DNA from: Acidobacteriota bacterium
GTDB lineage: Bacteria > Acidobacteriota > Vicinamibacteria > Vicinamibacterales > CAVVIG01
NCBI GenBank assembly: GCA_016195265.1
Contig: JACPZW010000023.1
Coordinates: forward strand, 1-43,510
Length of the DNA: 43,510 nt
Reading direction: 5' to 3'
Shown here: in pieces, positions 1-9,014 of the stretch
Numbering within the stretch: the stretch's first letter is position 1
How the letters are laid out: each line of letters starts with the position of its first letter
Program-made: the position numbers and the translations under genes
The notes under the pieces: model-generated
Database searches by the model: none
Seen by the model: only the letters and a program-made list of their open reading frames with translations
What the model was told of the DNA's origin: nothing

Positions 1-1
1 G

Positions 2-625
2 TCCGTGTTTCAGGTCGGCTTGTCGCAAACGGGATTCCAGGCCATCGTGCGCGCCCTCGATCAGCAGGGCAAGGTGTCGATCCTGTCGAGCCCGAGGGTC
101 TCGACGATGAACAACCAGAAAGCCGTGATCAAGGTCGCCACCGACGACGTGTTCTTCAGCCAGACGACGCAGCGCGAACCCCTGACGGGCGTGGTCACGC
201 AGCTCGTGACGCCGAACACGATTACCGAAGGGATCGTGCTGGACGTGACGCCGCAGATCGGCGACGACGCCATCACGATGACTATTCATCCGAGCATCTC
301 GGAGCGCCTCGGCCAGGTGACGTCGCCCAATGGCGACGTCGTCCCCGTCGTGGCGGTCCGAGCCACCGATACCGTGGTGCGGGTGCAGGACGGCCAGACC
401 GTCGTGATTGGCGGATTGATGGAGCAGCGCTCCTCGCGCAACCGCTCCGGAGTGCCGGGTCTGCAACGAACGCCGCTTGTCGGGCGGGCGTTCAGGAACG
501 AGGACGACCAGGAGACGAAGATCGAACTGGTGATCCTGCTGACGCCGACCGTCATCGTTGGCCAGCGCGGTAGCCAGTTGACGCCGCGGGAACTGGAGTT
601 GCTTCGCCAGATGGTTCCCCGCTGA
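2..625 (+). CDS. Secretin, C-terminal part (type II/IV secretion or MSHA-type, 5' end outside window)
   Basis: About 207 residues of the outer-membrane ring-forming secretin domain are visible. The frame is open to the left edge, so the real start lies upstream and the GTG at 5 is internal. Diagnostic segments are VSILSSPRVSTMNNQ, a middle stretch ending in VLDVTPQIGDDAITM, and the family signature DGQTVVIGGL followed by VPGLQRTPLVGRAF and a final strand ELVILLTPTVI. These are typical of MshL/PilQ/GspD secretins. It is the first visible gene of a co-oriented pilus/secretion locus: the next gene starts 10 bp after its stop. The secretin would be the channel through which the pilus or substrate crosses the outer membrane. 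N-terminal domains and subfamily cannot be judged from this fragment. Confidence 0.9.
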   Translation, partial: SVFQVGLSQTGFQAIVRALDQQGKVSILSSPRVSTMNNQKAVIKVATDDVFFSQTTQREPLTGVVTQLVTPNTITEGIVLDVTPQIGDDAITMTIHPSISERLGQVTSPNGDVVPVVAVRATDTVVRVQDGQTVVIGGLMEQRSSRNRSGVPGLQRTPLVGRAFRNEDDQETKIELVILLTPTVIVGQRGSQLTPRELELLRQMVPR

Positions 626-635
626 GGATCCTGGG

Positions 636-1877
636 ATGTACGAAACCTTCTATGGCTTCAAAGAGAAGCCGTTCGCGCTGACGCCGGATCCCAGGTACTT
701 CTATCCCAGTCGCGCCCATCGCGAGGCGATTGATCATCTGCTGTACGGCATCCGCGAGCGCGAGGGCTTCATTGTCATCACGGGAGGCGTGGGCACGGGG
801 AAGACGACCCTGTGCCGCGCCATGCTCTTGCAGATCGAACCCGAGACGACCACCGCGGTCATCTTCAATCCGATTCTGTCCGAGGACGAATTGCTGCAGG
901 CGGTCCTCCTCGATTTCGGCTTGACCGCCGCCGGGCGAACGAAGAACGAGCTGATCGCCGAGCTCAACACCTTCCTGCTGCGAACCGCCGTCGCGGGTCG
1001 CCGGGCCGTGCTGATCATCGACGAGGCGCAGAATCTCTCGCATGCACTGCTCGAACAGATCCGGCTCTTGTCGAATCTCGAAACGGAACGCAACAAGCTC
1101 ATTCAGATCATCCTGGTGGGCCAGGCCGGGCTGTTGAAGCAACTTGCGTCCCCCGAGCTCGAGCAGCTGAACCAGCGCGTCTCGGTGCGCTATCACCTCA
1201 ACGCGCTCACGTTTCCCGAGACGTGCCAGTACGTCTACCACCGCCTGATGGTGGCCGGAGGCACGGCGGGCGTGTCCATGTCGTCGGGCGCGCTCCGGGC
1301 GATTCACAAGTACTCGCGGGGGATTCCACGCCTGATCAACCTGGCTGCGGATCGCGCGCTGCTGCAAAGTTTCGCCGACCAATCCCGCGACGTCACCCGG
1401 CGCCGGGCGGCGGCGGGGATCAAGAGCCTGACTGGTGAGTCGGACCCGAAGCGGACGCTGCGCCCGTCGATCCGCGCGCTGATGGCCGTGCTGGCGGGCG
1501 CGATTCTGATCGCGGCCGCCGCCGCCGGGTGGCTCCTCACGAGCGCGCGCGCCGGAGAGCCGCGCGTACCGCCGGCCCGCCAGACATCGTCGAGCGCGAG
1601 TGCGCCGGCCGCGTTGCCCTTCGCGGTCCTGGTGGGCACGTTTGCGACGGAGCCGGAGGCTCGTGAGGTGGAACAGCGCCTCGCCGACCGCGGCGCGTAC
1701 ACGACAGTGGTCGCGCGACAGGCCGAGGCGCAGCGTCCCGGCGGCTACAGCGTGCTCGTCGGCCGTTTTCAGGACGTGAATCAGGCGGAGCAGGCGCGTC
1801 ATCAACTGGCAGGTGAGGGGGGCTTCGCCGACGCGCGGGTCGTACGGACGGTCGAGGGCGCCGGGTCGCAGCAATGA
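636..1877 (+). CDS. ExeA/MshM-like AAA ATPase with C-terminal SPOR domain
   Basis: A 413-residue protein beginning MYETFYGFKEKPFALTPDP, the standard opening of ExeA/GspA/MshM AAA ATPases. Walker A is GGVGTGKTT (residues 50-58). Walker B is LIIDEAQ (about 125-131). A hydrophobic segment follows at about 280-300 (a single membrane anchor). The periplasmic tail from about residue 328 has two half-repeats (FAVLVGTF, YSVLVGRF), typical of a SPOR peptidoglycan-binding domain. Family knowledge: ExeA-type ATPases with peptidoglycan-binding tails help secretin or pilus machinery pass the cell wall; MshM is the MSHA-pilus counterpart. The stop overlaps the next start (ATGA at 1874-1877), so the two are probably translationally coupled. 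A paralogue without SPOR lies at 20357-21601. Confidence 0.9.
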   Translation: MYETFYGFKEKPFALTPDPRYFYPSRAHREAIDHLLYGIREREGFIVITGGVGTGKTTLCRAMLLQIEPETTTAVIFNPILSEDELLQAVLLDFGLTAAGRTKNELIAELNTFLLRTAVAGRRAVLIIDEAQNLSHALLEQIRLLSNLETERNKLIQIILVGQAGLLKQLASPELEQLNQRVSVRYHLNALTFPETCQYVYHRLMVAGGTAGVSMSSGALRAIHKYSRGIPRLINLAADRALLQSFADQSRDVTRRRAAAGIKSLTGESDPKRTLRPSIRALMAVLAGAILIAAAAAGWLLTSARAGEPRVPPARQTSSSASAPAALPFAVLVGTFATEPEAREVEQRLADRGAYTTVVARQAEAQRPGGYSVLVGRFQDVNQAEQARHQLAGEGGFADARVVRTVEGAGSQQ

Positions 1878-3058
1878 GCCTCATCGTCGACGCGCTGAAA
1901 CGGGCGCAGGAAAGTGCGACGCGACGTGTGCCGCCTCTCGCGGGGCAATCGGCGAGAGGCCCGCTGCCTGGACTGACAGTGCCGTCCGCCGCCGGCGGCC
2001 GCGCGCGCAGGTTCGTTCTGGTTGCCCTTGCTATCGGCGCCGTGGCGGCGATTGGCGTCGTCGTCGTGCAGTTCGCCGGCGGCGTCTTCCCGCGGAGCGT
2101 TCCCAAGCCGCCGCAGGTGCTCGTCGTCCAGCCTGCCGGCCAGTCCTCATCGACGACGCCAAAGCCCGCGGCCGAGGCCGGCACCTCGATCGAGGAAGTG
2201 CGCGCGGCGCTGCTGGCCGCGCAGCCACTGGAGACGACCGCCACGCCCGTGGAGACGCCGCCGGCGGCGAAGGTTCGGACGCCGCCACCGCCGCAGGCCT
2301 CGTCGGGCCGAGTCGCCGGTCCTCCCGGGTTGCCGCAACGTGTTGAGGTCGACGCGCAGCCGGCGCCGCCTGCCGCGCCGCCCGCGGCCGGACCGGAGAG
2401 TCCCCTTCCCAGCGCGGGTCCCCGGCCCCCGGCGGCGGCACGAGAGGCGCCCGCGATCGTCAAGGTGCACCCAGAGCCGGCGAAGGAGGCAGGCGAGGCG
2501 CTTGCGGCCGGGCTCAGGGAACAGCAGGCCGGACAAGGCGCGAAGGCGATCGACGAATACCGTCGGGGAATCCGGATCGATGCGCGCAATCCCGGGCTGT
2601 TCAACAATCTCGGGGTCGCCCTGCGGGAGAGCGGCCATCTCGACGAGGCCATCGAGGCGTTTCAGTCGGCCTTGAACATCGATCCGAAGTACGAAAAGGC
2701 CCTGAACAACCTCGGCGTCAGCCGGTATCAGCAGGGGCAGTACGCGGCCGCCATCGAACTCTTCAACCAGGCGCTTCGCGTCAATCCGGCCAACGTCGAG
2801 AGCGCCATCAACATCGGGATGATCTACTTTCTCGCGCAGCGGTGGGATGAGGCGCTGAGCGCGTTCCAGCAGGCCCTGCGGAGCGATTCGAAGTCCGCTG
2901 AGGCGCACTACAATCTCGGGCTCTTCTGGGAGCGCCGCGGCGACCGTGAGCGAGCGGTGCAGGAATACCGCAAGTTCGTCGAATTCGCGGGCCCGCAACA
3001 TGCGCCACTCGCCGCGCGCGTCACCGAACATCTCCGGCAGATGGAGCGAGGCAAGTAG
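1874..3058 (+). CDS. MshN-like membrane-anchored TPR protein
   Basis: A 394-residue protein beginning MSLIVDALKRAQ, the N-terminal motif shared by GspB/MshN-type proteins. A single membrane segment lies at residues 47-68, followed by a Pro/Ala-rich linker to about 200. About five tetratricopeptide repeats (205-380) then carry signatures such as NNLGVALRESGHLDEAIEAF and NNLGVSRYQQGQYAAAIELF. The likely topology is a short cytoplasmic tail with a long periplasmic TPR arm. Its position directly after the ExeA/MshM-like ATPase matches the MSHA pilus order mshM-mshN, which supports a role as an assembly scaffold. The start overlaps the preceding stop by 4 bp. Confidence 0.85.
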   Translation: MSLIVDALKRAQESATRRVPPLAGQSARGPLPGLTVPSAAGGRARRFVLVALAIGAVAAIGVVVVQFAGGVFPRSVPKPPQVLVVQPAGQSSSTTPKPAAEAGTSIEEVRAALLAAQPLETTATPVETPPAAKVRTPPPPQASSGRVAGPPGLPQRVEVDAQPAPPAAPPAAGPESPLPSAGPRPPAAAREAPAIVKVHPEPAKEAGEALAAGLREQQAGQGAKAIDEYRRGIRIDARNPGLFNNLGVALRESGHLDEAIEAFQSALNIDPKYEKALNNLGVSRYQQGQYAAAIELFNQALRVNPANVESAINIGMIYFLAQRWDEALSAFQQALRSDSKSAEAHYNLGLFWERRGDRERAVQEYRKFVEFAGPQHAPLAARVTEHLRQMERGK

Positions 3059-3065
3059 TCAACGC

Positions 3066-4460
<1,395 letters not shown>

Positions 4461-4461
4461 C

Positions 4462-5682
4462 GTGGCCCAGTTCGGTTACCAGGCGCGGACCGTACGCGGT
4501 GAGCGCGTCACGGGTACGCTCGACGCGGCCTCCGAGGCCGCGGTCGAGGAGGCCCTGCGCGATCGCGGCCTCTACCCGACGATCATCCGTCCAGAGGCCG
4601 ACCCGGCGGGTCCACGGCGTCAGACCCCTCCGGCGCTGAACCGCCGGGATCTCGCGCTCTTCACGATGCACCTGGCCACCGTGATGAAAAGCGGCTTGCC
4701 GCTCGCGATCGGGCTTCGCAACAGCATCGAGGAGGGCTCCAATCGGCAGATCCAGGAGGTGGCGCACGCGATCCTGCAGCGGGTCGAACAAGGGCGGATG
4801 CTCTCGGAAGCGATGGCCGAACTTCCGCAGGCGTTTCCAGAGTATTACGTGAACCTGGTCAAGGCCGGTGAGACGGTTGGCCAGGTGGACCAGGTGCTCT
4901 TCGATTTGCTCGCGTCGATCGAATGGCAAATGAACCTGAGGGCGGAAATCCGCCAGGCGACCATTTATCCGGCGATCCTGCTGACGTTGATGGGCGTCGT
5001 CGTGATTGGCATCGCGACCTTTGTCATGCCGCGCTTCGTGGCCGCTTTATCGAAGACAGGTATGACGCTGCCAACGTCGGCGCGGATCGTGGTCGGGTTC
5101 GGGGAGTTCGTCACGGCGCATTGGCTGCAGGTGATCCTGTCGATCGTCTGGGTCGTGATCGGCACGCGTATGCTCGCCGCGACTCCGCGCGGGCGCTACA
5201 CGGTAGACTTGATGGCCCTCCGGATGCCGCTGGTCGGCGGCCTCATCCGGCAGGTGGGCTTGAGCCGGTTCGCGCACCATCTGCGAATGATGGTGCGGGC
5301 TGGCGTGAACTTTGTCGTCGCCCTGAACGTGGCCGAGCACGTCGTCGGCAACCGGTTGCTGGCGGAGGCGGTGGCGGACGCCCGGGAGCGCGTCATCGCA
5401 GGGGCCTCCCTGGCGGACGCCCTCAAGGCCACCGGCCAGTTCACGCCGCTCGTCGTGCAGATGGTGGCCACGGGGGAGATCACGGGGACGCTGGACGAGA
5501 CACTCAAGAAGGTGACCGACTACTACGACCGAGAGGTGCCCGCAGCCGTCAAGCGGATTACGACGGCCATCGAGCCTATCATGTACGTCGTCCTCGGCGT
5601 CCTGGTCCTTGGTGTCGCCTTCACCCTCTATTCACCACTGCTGTCGATGTTGAGTCAGATCCAGACTCGGCCCCGGTTCTGA
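4462..5682 (+). CDS. GspF/PilC-like inner-membrane platform protein
   Basis: 406 residues from a GTG 1 bp after the regulator's stop. The N-terminus MAQFGYQARTVRGERVTGTLDA is the typical start of GspF/PilC. Two T2SF domains are visible (about 65-190 and 265-395; second-domain signatures GVNFVVALNVAEHVVGN and MVATGEITGTLDETL). Membrane segments lie near 165-190, 217-236 and 374-398. GspF/PilC is the inner-membrane base on which pilins are polymerised by a GspE/PilB-type ATPase. No such ATPase is in the window; it may lie upstream of the secretin. The stop overlaps the next start (ATGA at 5682). The placement between a regulator and its likely kinase indicates one transcription unit. Confidence 0.95.
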   Translation: MAQFGYQARTVRGERVTGTLDAASEAAVEEALRDRGLYPTIIRPEADPAGPRRQTPPALNRRDLALFTMHLATVMKSGLPLAIGLRNSIEEGSNRQIQEVAHAILQRVEQGRMLSEAMAELPQAFPEYYVNLVKAGETVGQVDQVLFDLLASIEWQMNLRAEIRQATIYPAILLTLMGVVVIGIATFVMPRFVAALSKTGMTLPTSARIVVGFGEFVTAHWLQVILSIVWVVIGTRMLAATPRGRYTVDLMALRMPLVGGLIRQVGLSRFAHHLRMMVRAGVNFVVALNVAEHVVGNRLLAEAVADARERVIAGASLADALKATGQFTPLVVQMVATGEITGTLDETLKKVTDYYDREVPAAVKRITTAIEPIMYVVLGVLVLGVAFTLYSPLLSMLSQIQTRPRF

Positions 5683-7157
5683 TGACGACAGCGCCGAAAC
5701 CGTCCGGCGACATCCGGCGACGCTGGGAGCTGCGAGTCCTCATCGCGCTTCCAGCGGTCTGGGTCCTGCTCGCGGCCGTCGAAGGCTACCTCGCCGTCGA
5801 CATGACCGCTTTGGCGCTGGGCTACGTCCGAAGCGCGTCTCCTAACGCGCTCGCCGTCGATAAGGTTCGCTTGCTGGTCATCGGGATCGCCAGTCTCGCC
5901 TCGCTCGCCCTGGGCGTGGCCTTCGCCGTCGCGATCACACAGCCGATGCGACAGTTGCTCCAGAGAATCCAGCGCCGTCTTCACGGTACGGCCGAGAGCC
6001 TGACGACGACGAACGAAATCCAGCAACTGTCGAACGCCTTCAACGACATGCTCCTGTCGTTCGACAAGTTCGTCACCGACTCTCAAATCATCAAAGGCTT
6101 GCCGGTGAGCGTCCTCGTCGTGAACGACGCCGACGTCGTCACCCGCGCGAACATGGAGGCCCACCGGCTGTTCCGCGCGGCGCGCGGCGCGCTCGTGGGG
6201 AGCCGTCTGAGCGAACTTTGCCCGCCCGGTATGAGTCCTCGTTTGCGCGAGGCCCTGACGGGCGTGCGGAATGCTGGGATGTCCATCGACGTACCGGCCG
6301 AGACACTTTTGGGTACGGAAGGCCACCTGGCGGGCTCGAGGAAGCTCATGACGCTCGAGCCGACGGCCATCACCGACGAAGTGGTGGTGTCGATCCGCGA
6401 TTTGGAACACCTCGACACGATCCGAGGGCGCATTCAGCGGGTCGATCAGCTGGCGGCACTGGGCGCCCACGTGGCGAGCCTGGCGCACGAGATCAGCGGC
6501 GCGCTCATGAGAGTTCAGCTGCTCCTCGACCTTGTGCAGCCGCAGGCTCTTGACGAGAGCGGTGTGCACAACAAGCTGCACGAGGAGGTCGAGCGCGCGG
6601 TGCGTTTGCTGGCGGAAGTCCGGACGTTCGGACAGGTCAACGCACGAGAGCGCGTAGCCTGCAACCTGGCGCACCTCACCGAGGACACGCTCTGGGCCCT
6701 CGACACACGTTTCAGCGAGAAGCAGCTCACCGTCGTCAAGCGGCTGAATCCCGACCTGCCGGCGGTTGTGGTCGACCGCGATCGCGTCATTCAGGCGGTC
6801 CTCAATGTCGTGACAAACGCGTTCGAAGCGACACCGCCCGCCGGAACCGTGACCGTTGCCATGGAGCGGGTCGAAGGGGCCACGCTGATCAAGATTCACA
6901 ATACGGGGTCCTTTATTCCCCCCGAGGAGCGCCAAAAGATCTTCACGCTGTTTTTCACGACCAAGCGGTCGGGCAGCGGGTTCGGCCTTTCGATGGCTCG
7001 ACGGGCCCTGCTCGACCATGGGGGGGACATCGAGGTGACCAGCTCACCGGAGGGGGGCACAGAGTTCATCCTGCGCTTCCCCGATCAACCTCCAATTTCG
7101 GAGGCTTCCTCGTATTTGGAGGATCCTCCGTCGCGGGCGACGCTCAGCGCGGGTTAA
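5682..7157 (+). CDS. Membrane sensor histidine kinase (likely partner of the NtrC-family regulator)
   Basis: 491 residues from the ATG overlapping the GspF stop. Two membrane segments (about 16-40 and 63-87) enclose a short loop, followed by a HAMP-like linker, a PAS-like domain (about 135-235) and the kinase core. The phospho-acceptor is H269 in SLAHEIS. The ATP-binding domain has the N box (VLNVVTNAFEATP) and G boxes (SGSGFGLSMARRALLDHGG). No receiver domain is attached, so a separate partner is expected, and the NtrC-type gene 1.2 kb upstream in the same operon is the obvious one. The last ~20 codons overlap the palindrome at 7089-7122, so the tail (PPISEASSYLEDPP) is shaped by a DNA element. 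Confidence 0.93.
   Translation: MTTAPKPSGDIRRRWELRVLIALPAVWVLLAAVEGYLAVDMTALALGYVRSASPNALAVDKVRLLVIGIASLASLALGVAFAVAITQPMRQLLQRIQRRLHGTAESLTTTNEIQQLSNAFNDMLLSFDKFVTDSQIIKGLPVSVLVVNDADVVTRANMEAHRLFRAARGALVGSRLSELCPPGMSPRLREALTGVRNAGMSIDVPAETLLGTEGHLAGSRKLMTLEPTAITDEVVVSIRDLEHLDTIRGRIQRVDQLAALGAHVASLAHEISGALMRVQLLLDLVQPQALDESGVHNKLHEEVERAVRLLAEVRTFGQVNARERVACNLAHLTEDTLWALDTRFSEKQLTVVKRLNPDLPAVVVDRDRVIQAVLNVVTNAFEATPPAGTVTVAMERVEGATLIKIHNTGSFIPPEERQKIFTLFFTTKRSGSGFGLSMARRALLDHGGDIEVTSSPEGGTEFILRFPDQPPISEASSYLEDPPSRATLSAG
7089..7122 (+). promoter_or_regulatory. Palindrome copy A, putative enhancer (UAS) for pilin gene 1
   Basis: The arms CCTCCAA (7089-7095) and TTGGAGG (7116-7122) form a perfect 7-bp inverted repeat. 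The left side reads CCTCCAATTTCGGAGG and the right side ATTTGGAGG, as in three other copies (near 7990, 8834 and 19199). Its right edge is 73 bp upstream of the -24 TGG at 7195. It lies inside the 3' end of the sensor-kinase coding sequence. A role as activator binding site is inferred from copy number and constant spacing. Confidence 0.6.
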
Positions 7158-7194
7158 AACACGCCAGATTTCGCGTGCAGGTCCCACCCCCTGA

Positions 7195-7210
7195 TGGATC
7201 ACTTCTTGCT
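7195..7210 (+). promoter_or_regulatory. Sigma54 (-24/-12) promoter candidate for pilin gene 1
   Basis: TGGATCACTTCTTGCT: the invariant GG (7196-7197) and GC (7208-7209) are exactly 10 bp apart, and the -12 part TTGCT matches the consensus fully. The -24 part departs from TGGCAC only at two inner positions. The expected transcript start is about 7221, leaving a leader of about 55 nt before the ATG at 7277. This agrees with the NtrC-type activator encoded just upstream. Confidence 0.75.
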
Positions 7211-7276
7211 CGTTGAGTAATGACTCTGAAGAGCTTTATAGTATAATAAAGACAAAATCTCGGGAAGGGGATACAG

Positions 7277-7945
7277 ATGAAGAACGCCAGACGAGGGCAG
7301 GAGGGTTTCACCCTCCTCGAAATCATTGTCGTGCTCGCGGTGATCGGTGCGCTGGCCGCGATGCTCGCGCCGGTCGTGTTCAGATACGTCGACGACGCCA
7401 AGAAGGCGCAGGCGCAGAACGACACGATCACGATCGCTGCGGCGGTACAGCAGATGTACAAGGATACGGGTCGGTGGCCGTTCTACAAGGTCGGCACGGG
7501 CAAGCTGACGTACACGTCAGGCACGGACGCGGCGCTGTTGACCAGCAACACCGCGTGCGCCGGCGCGGCCGGCACGTGTGATACGACCGCGCCGAACGAC
7601 TCGACGTCCGGCGCCAAGTGGGCGCTGTCGTCGCTGGCCGATAATTTGGCGAACCAGTTGATCCTCAACACCCCATTCAGTGGCGCGACTGGTACGCCCT
7701 ATACGAATACTGGACCTCGGCCCTGGAGGGGTCCGTATCTGGACCGCATTCCGTCGCTGGACCCGTGGGCACGCAGTTATCTCGTCAACATCGCGAATGC
7801 CGATCCAAACGCTGAAGGGCCGACTCAGAAATGGGTGATCGTCATCTCTGCCGGTCCGAATGGCAATTTGGAAACCGACCCGACGCTGGCCGGCACGGCT
7901 AATCCCGCTCCCGTTGGCGACGACATCGTCGCGCGAGTCAAGTAG
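7277..7945 (+). CDS. GspG-like type IV pilin / major pseudopilin, tandem copy 1
   Basis: 222 residues from the ATG at 7277, with a good ribosome site (AAGGGG, 6 bp spacing). The short leader MKNARRGQEG is followed by the class III prepilin motif G|FTLLEIIVVLAVIG with Glu at +5; cleavage after G10 is expected. The conserved MYKDTGRWPF lies after the N-terminal helix. The C-terminal half has the GspG pattern of a Trp-Arg-Gly-Pro-Tyr loop, LDPWARSYLVN and WVIVISAGPNG. Two close paralogues follow (8170, 9015), each with its own sigma54 promoter. The 13-bp hairpin after its stop suggests that it is transcribed alone. It could be the major subunit of a thin pilus or of a type II pseudopilus. Confidence 0.93.
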   Translation: MKNARRGQEGFTLLEIIVVLAVIGALAAMLAPVVFRYVDDAKKAQAQNDTITIAAAVQQMYKDTGRWPFYKVGTGKLTYTSGTDAALLTSNTACAGAAGTCDTTAPNDSTSGAKWALSSLADNLANQLILNTPFSGATGTPYTNTGPRPWRGPYLDRIPSLDPWARSYLVNIANADPNAEGPTQKWVIVISAGPNGNLETDPTLAGTANPAPVGDDIVARVK

Positions 7946-7950
7946 CCCAA

Positions 7951-7979
7951 GAGCGAGCGGACCGACGGTCCGCTCGCTC
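7951..7979 (+). terminator. Strong hairpin after pilin gene 1
   Basis: A perfect 13-bp stem: GAGCGAGCGGACC (7951-7963) and its reverse complement (7967-7979), with a 3-nt loop GAC, beginning 5 bp after the stop codon. There is no T-run behind it, so it may be a GC-rich terminator or a 3'-end stabiliser. It separates pilin 1 from the promoter of pilin 2 and makes it unlikely that the next palindrome (7990) is itself the terminator. Confidence 0.65.
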
Positions 7980-7989
7980 CCCCGACCAT

Positions 7990-8028
7990 CTCCCGATTTC
8001 AGAGGCCCCCCAGGATTTTGAGGATCGG
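7990..8028 (+). promoter_or_regulatory. Palindrome copy B, putative enhancer for pilin gene 2
   Basis: The left part reads TCTCCCGATTTCAGAGG and the right part ATTTTGAGG, aligning without gaps to copy A. It also has a perfect outer dyad, CCGAT (7993-7997) and ATCGG (8024-8028). The aligned edge (8023) is 74 bp upstream of the -24 TGG at 8097. Confidence 0.55.
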
Positions 8029-8096
8029 CAGTCTGGGGCCGACCGGCGCCCGGGCTGAGAATTCACAGTCTTACGCCATTTTTCATGCGCTCTCGG

Positions 8097-8112
8097 TGGC
8101 GCGGGCCTTGCT
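8097..8112 (+). promoter_or_regulatory. Sigma54 (-24/-12) promoter candidate for pilin gene 2
   Basis: TGGCGCGGGCCTTGCT has the GG-N10-GC spacing and a full TTGCT -12 element. It is identical over all 16 bases to the promoter of pilin gene 3. The predicted transcript start is near 8123, about 47 nt before the GTG at 8170. Confidence 0.82.
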
Positions 8113-8169
8113 GTCCCTGCGCCTGATCTCAGGAATCGCACAACGTACTTTAAGGATAAGAGGGAACAA

Positions 8170-8829
8170 GTGAAAACCATGAAGCGAGAGCAGAAGGGCT
8201 TCACGCTGCTGGAAATCATCGTCGTGCTGGCGGTGATTGGCGCGCTGGCCGCCATACTGGCGCCGGTCGTGTTCCGCTATATCGACGACGCGAAAAAGGC
8301 GCAGGCGCAGTCCGACACGAACACGATCACCGCGGCGATTCAGCAGATGTACAAGGACACCGGGCGCTGGACGTTCTACAACAACGGCACGGGCAAGCTG
8401 ACGTACACCTCGGGCACGGACGCGTCGCTGCTGAGCAGCAATGCGGCGTGCGGGTTCGCGGGCGCCGCGAGCGCTTGCGACACCACGATTCCCGTCGATT
8501 CCAGCACGGGATCGAGCTGGAAGCTCTCGGAGGGCAAGGCGGACAGCCTGTTGAACCAGTTGAGCGTCAACGGGCCGGCGTATGCGACGACCGGCTCGCG
8601 GCCGTGGAAGGGACCGTATTTGGATCGCATCCCGAACATCGATCCGTGGGGGCGCAGCTATCTCGTGAACATCGGGAACGCGGATCCGAGCGCTGAAGGG
8701 CCGACGACGCAGAAGTGGGTGATCGTGATCTCCGCCGGCCCCAACGGAAACCTGGAAACTGTCGCCACTACACTCGGCAACGCCGCTCCTGCCGTCGTTG
8801 GCGACGACATCGTCGCGCGGGTCAAGTAG
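8170..8829 (+). CDS. GspG-like type IV pilin / major pseudopilin, tandem copy 2
   Basis: 219 residues. The GTG at 8170 is preferred over the ATG at 8179 because GAGGGA lies 4-5 bp before the GTG and too far from the ATG. The leader MKTMKREQKG precedes G|FTLLEIIVVLAVIG (Glu+5). The mature protein keeps all landmarks of copy 1: DDAKKAQAQ, MYKDTGRW, WKGPYLDRIPNIDPWGRSYLVN, WVIVISAGPNGNLET and the C-terminus GDDIVARVK. Its DPWGRSYLV is closest to the classical GspG DPWGNPY calcium-loop motif. Differences from copies 1 and 3 lie mainly in the central Gly/Ala/Thr-rich segment, which would be surface exposed. It has its own sigma54 promoter and upstream palindrome, so the whole unit (regulatory DNA plus gene) appears to have been duplicated. 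Confidence 0.93.
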   Translation: MKTMKREQKGFTLLEIIVVLAVIGALAAILAPVVFRYIDDAKKAQAQSDTNTITAAIQQMYKDTGRWTFYNNGTGKLTYTSGTDASLLSSNAACGFAGAASACDTTIPVDSSTGSSWKLSEGKADSLLNQLSVNGPAYATTGSRPWKGPYLDRIPNIDPWGRSYLVNIGNADPSAEGPTTQKWVIVISAGPNGNLETVATTLGNAAPAVVGDDIVARVK

Positions 8830-8833
8830 CCCC

Positions 8834-8870
8834 AGCCTCCAATTTCAGGGGCTCCCCGGTTTTTGAGGCT
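8834..8870 (+). promoter_or_regulatory. Palindrome copy C, putative enhancer for pilin gene 3
   Basis: The arms AGCCTCcAA (8834-8842) and TTtGAGGCT (8862-8870) pair with one mismatch. The left core AATTTCAGGGG and right core TTTTTGAGG match copies A and B, with one 1-bp indel in the centre. The aligned edge (8868) is 75 bp upstream of the -24 TGG at 8943. It begins 4 bp after the stop of pilin 2, so a terminator role cannot be excluded, though there is no T-run. Confidence 0.57.
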
Positions 8871-8942
8871 CGGCAGCCTGCCGCTAATCGGCCCGCAGGC
8901 CAAGAATGCTTGGTTTTACACCGTTTTTCGCGCGGCCCTGAG

Positions 8943-8958
8943 TGGCGCGGGCCTTGCT
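8943..8958 (+). promoter_or_regulatory. Sigma54 (-24/-12) promoter candidate for pilin gene 3
   Basis: TGGCGCGGGCCTTGCT is followed by TTTCC. GG (8944-8945) and GC (8956-8957) are 10 bp apart. It is identical to the pilin 2 promoter. The expected start is about 8969, which excludes nothing in the coding region if the ATG at 9015 is used. Confidence 0.82.
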
Positions 8959-9014
8959 TTTCCCATAGCTAAGTTCACCAAAGCAGAGTGGATATTCAGC
9001 AAAGAGAGGAATCA

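Noticed and set aside
7951..8870. Palindromes B and C as simple transcription terminators
   Set aside because: Both follow stop codons, but no T-run follows, B lies behind a much stronger 13-bp hairpin, copy A is inside a coding region, and all four keep the same distance to a sigma54 motif. The possibility is not fully excluded.
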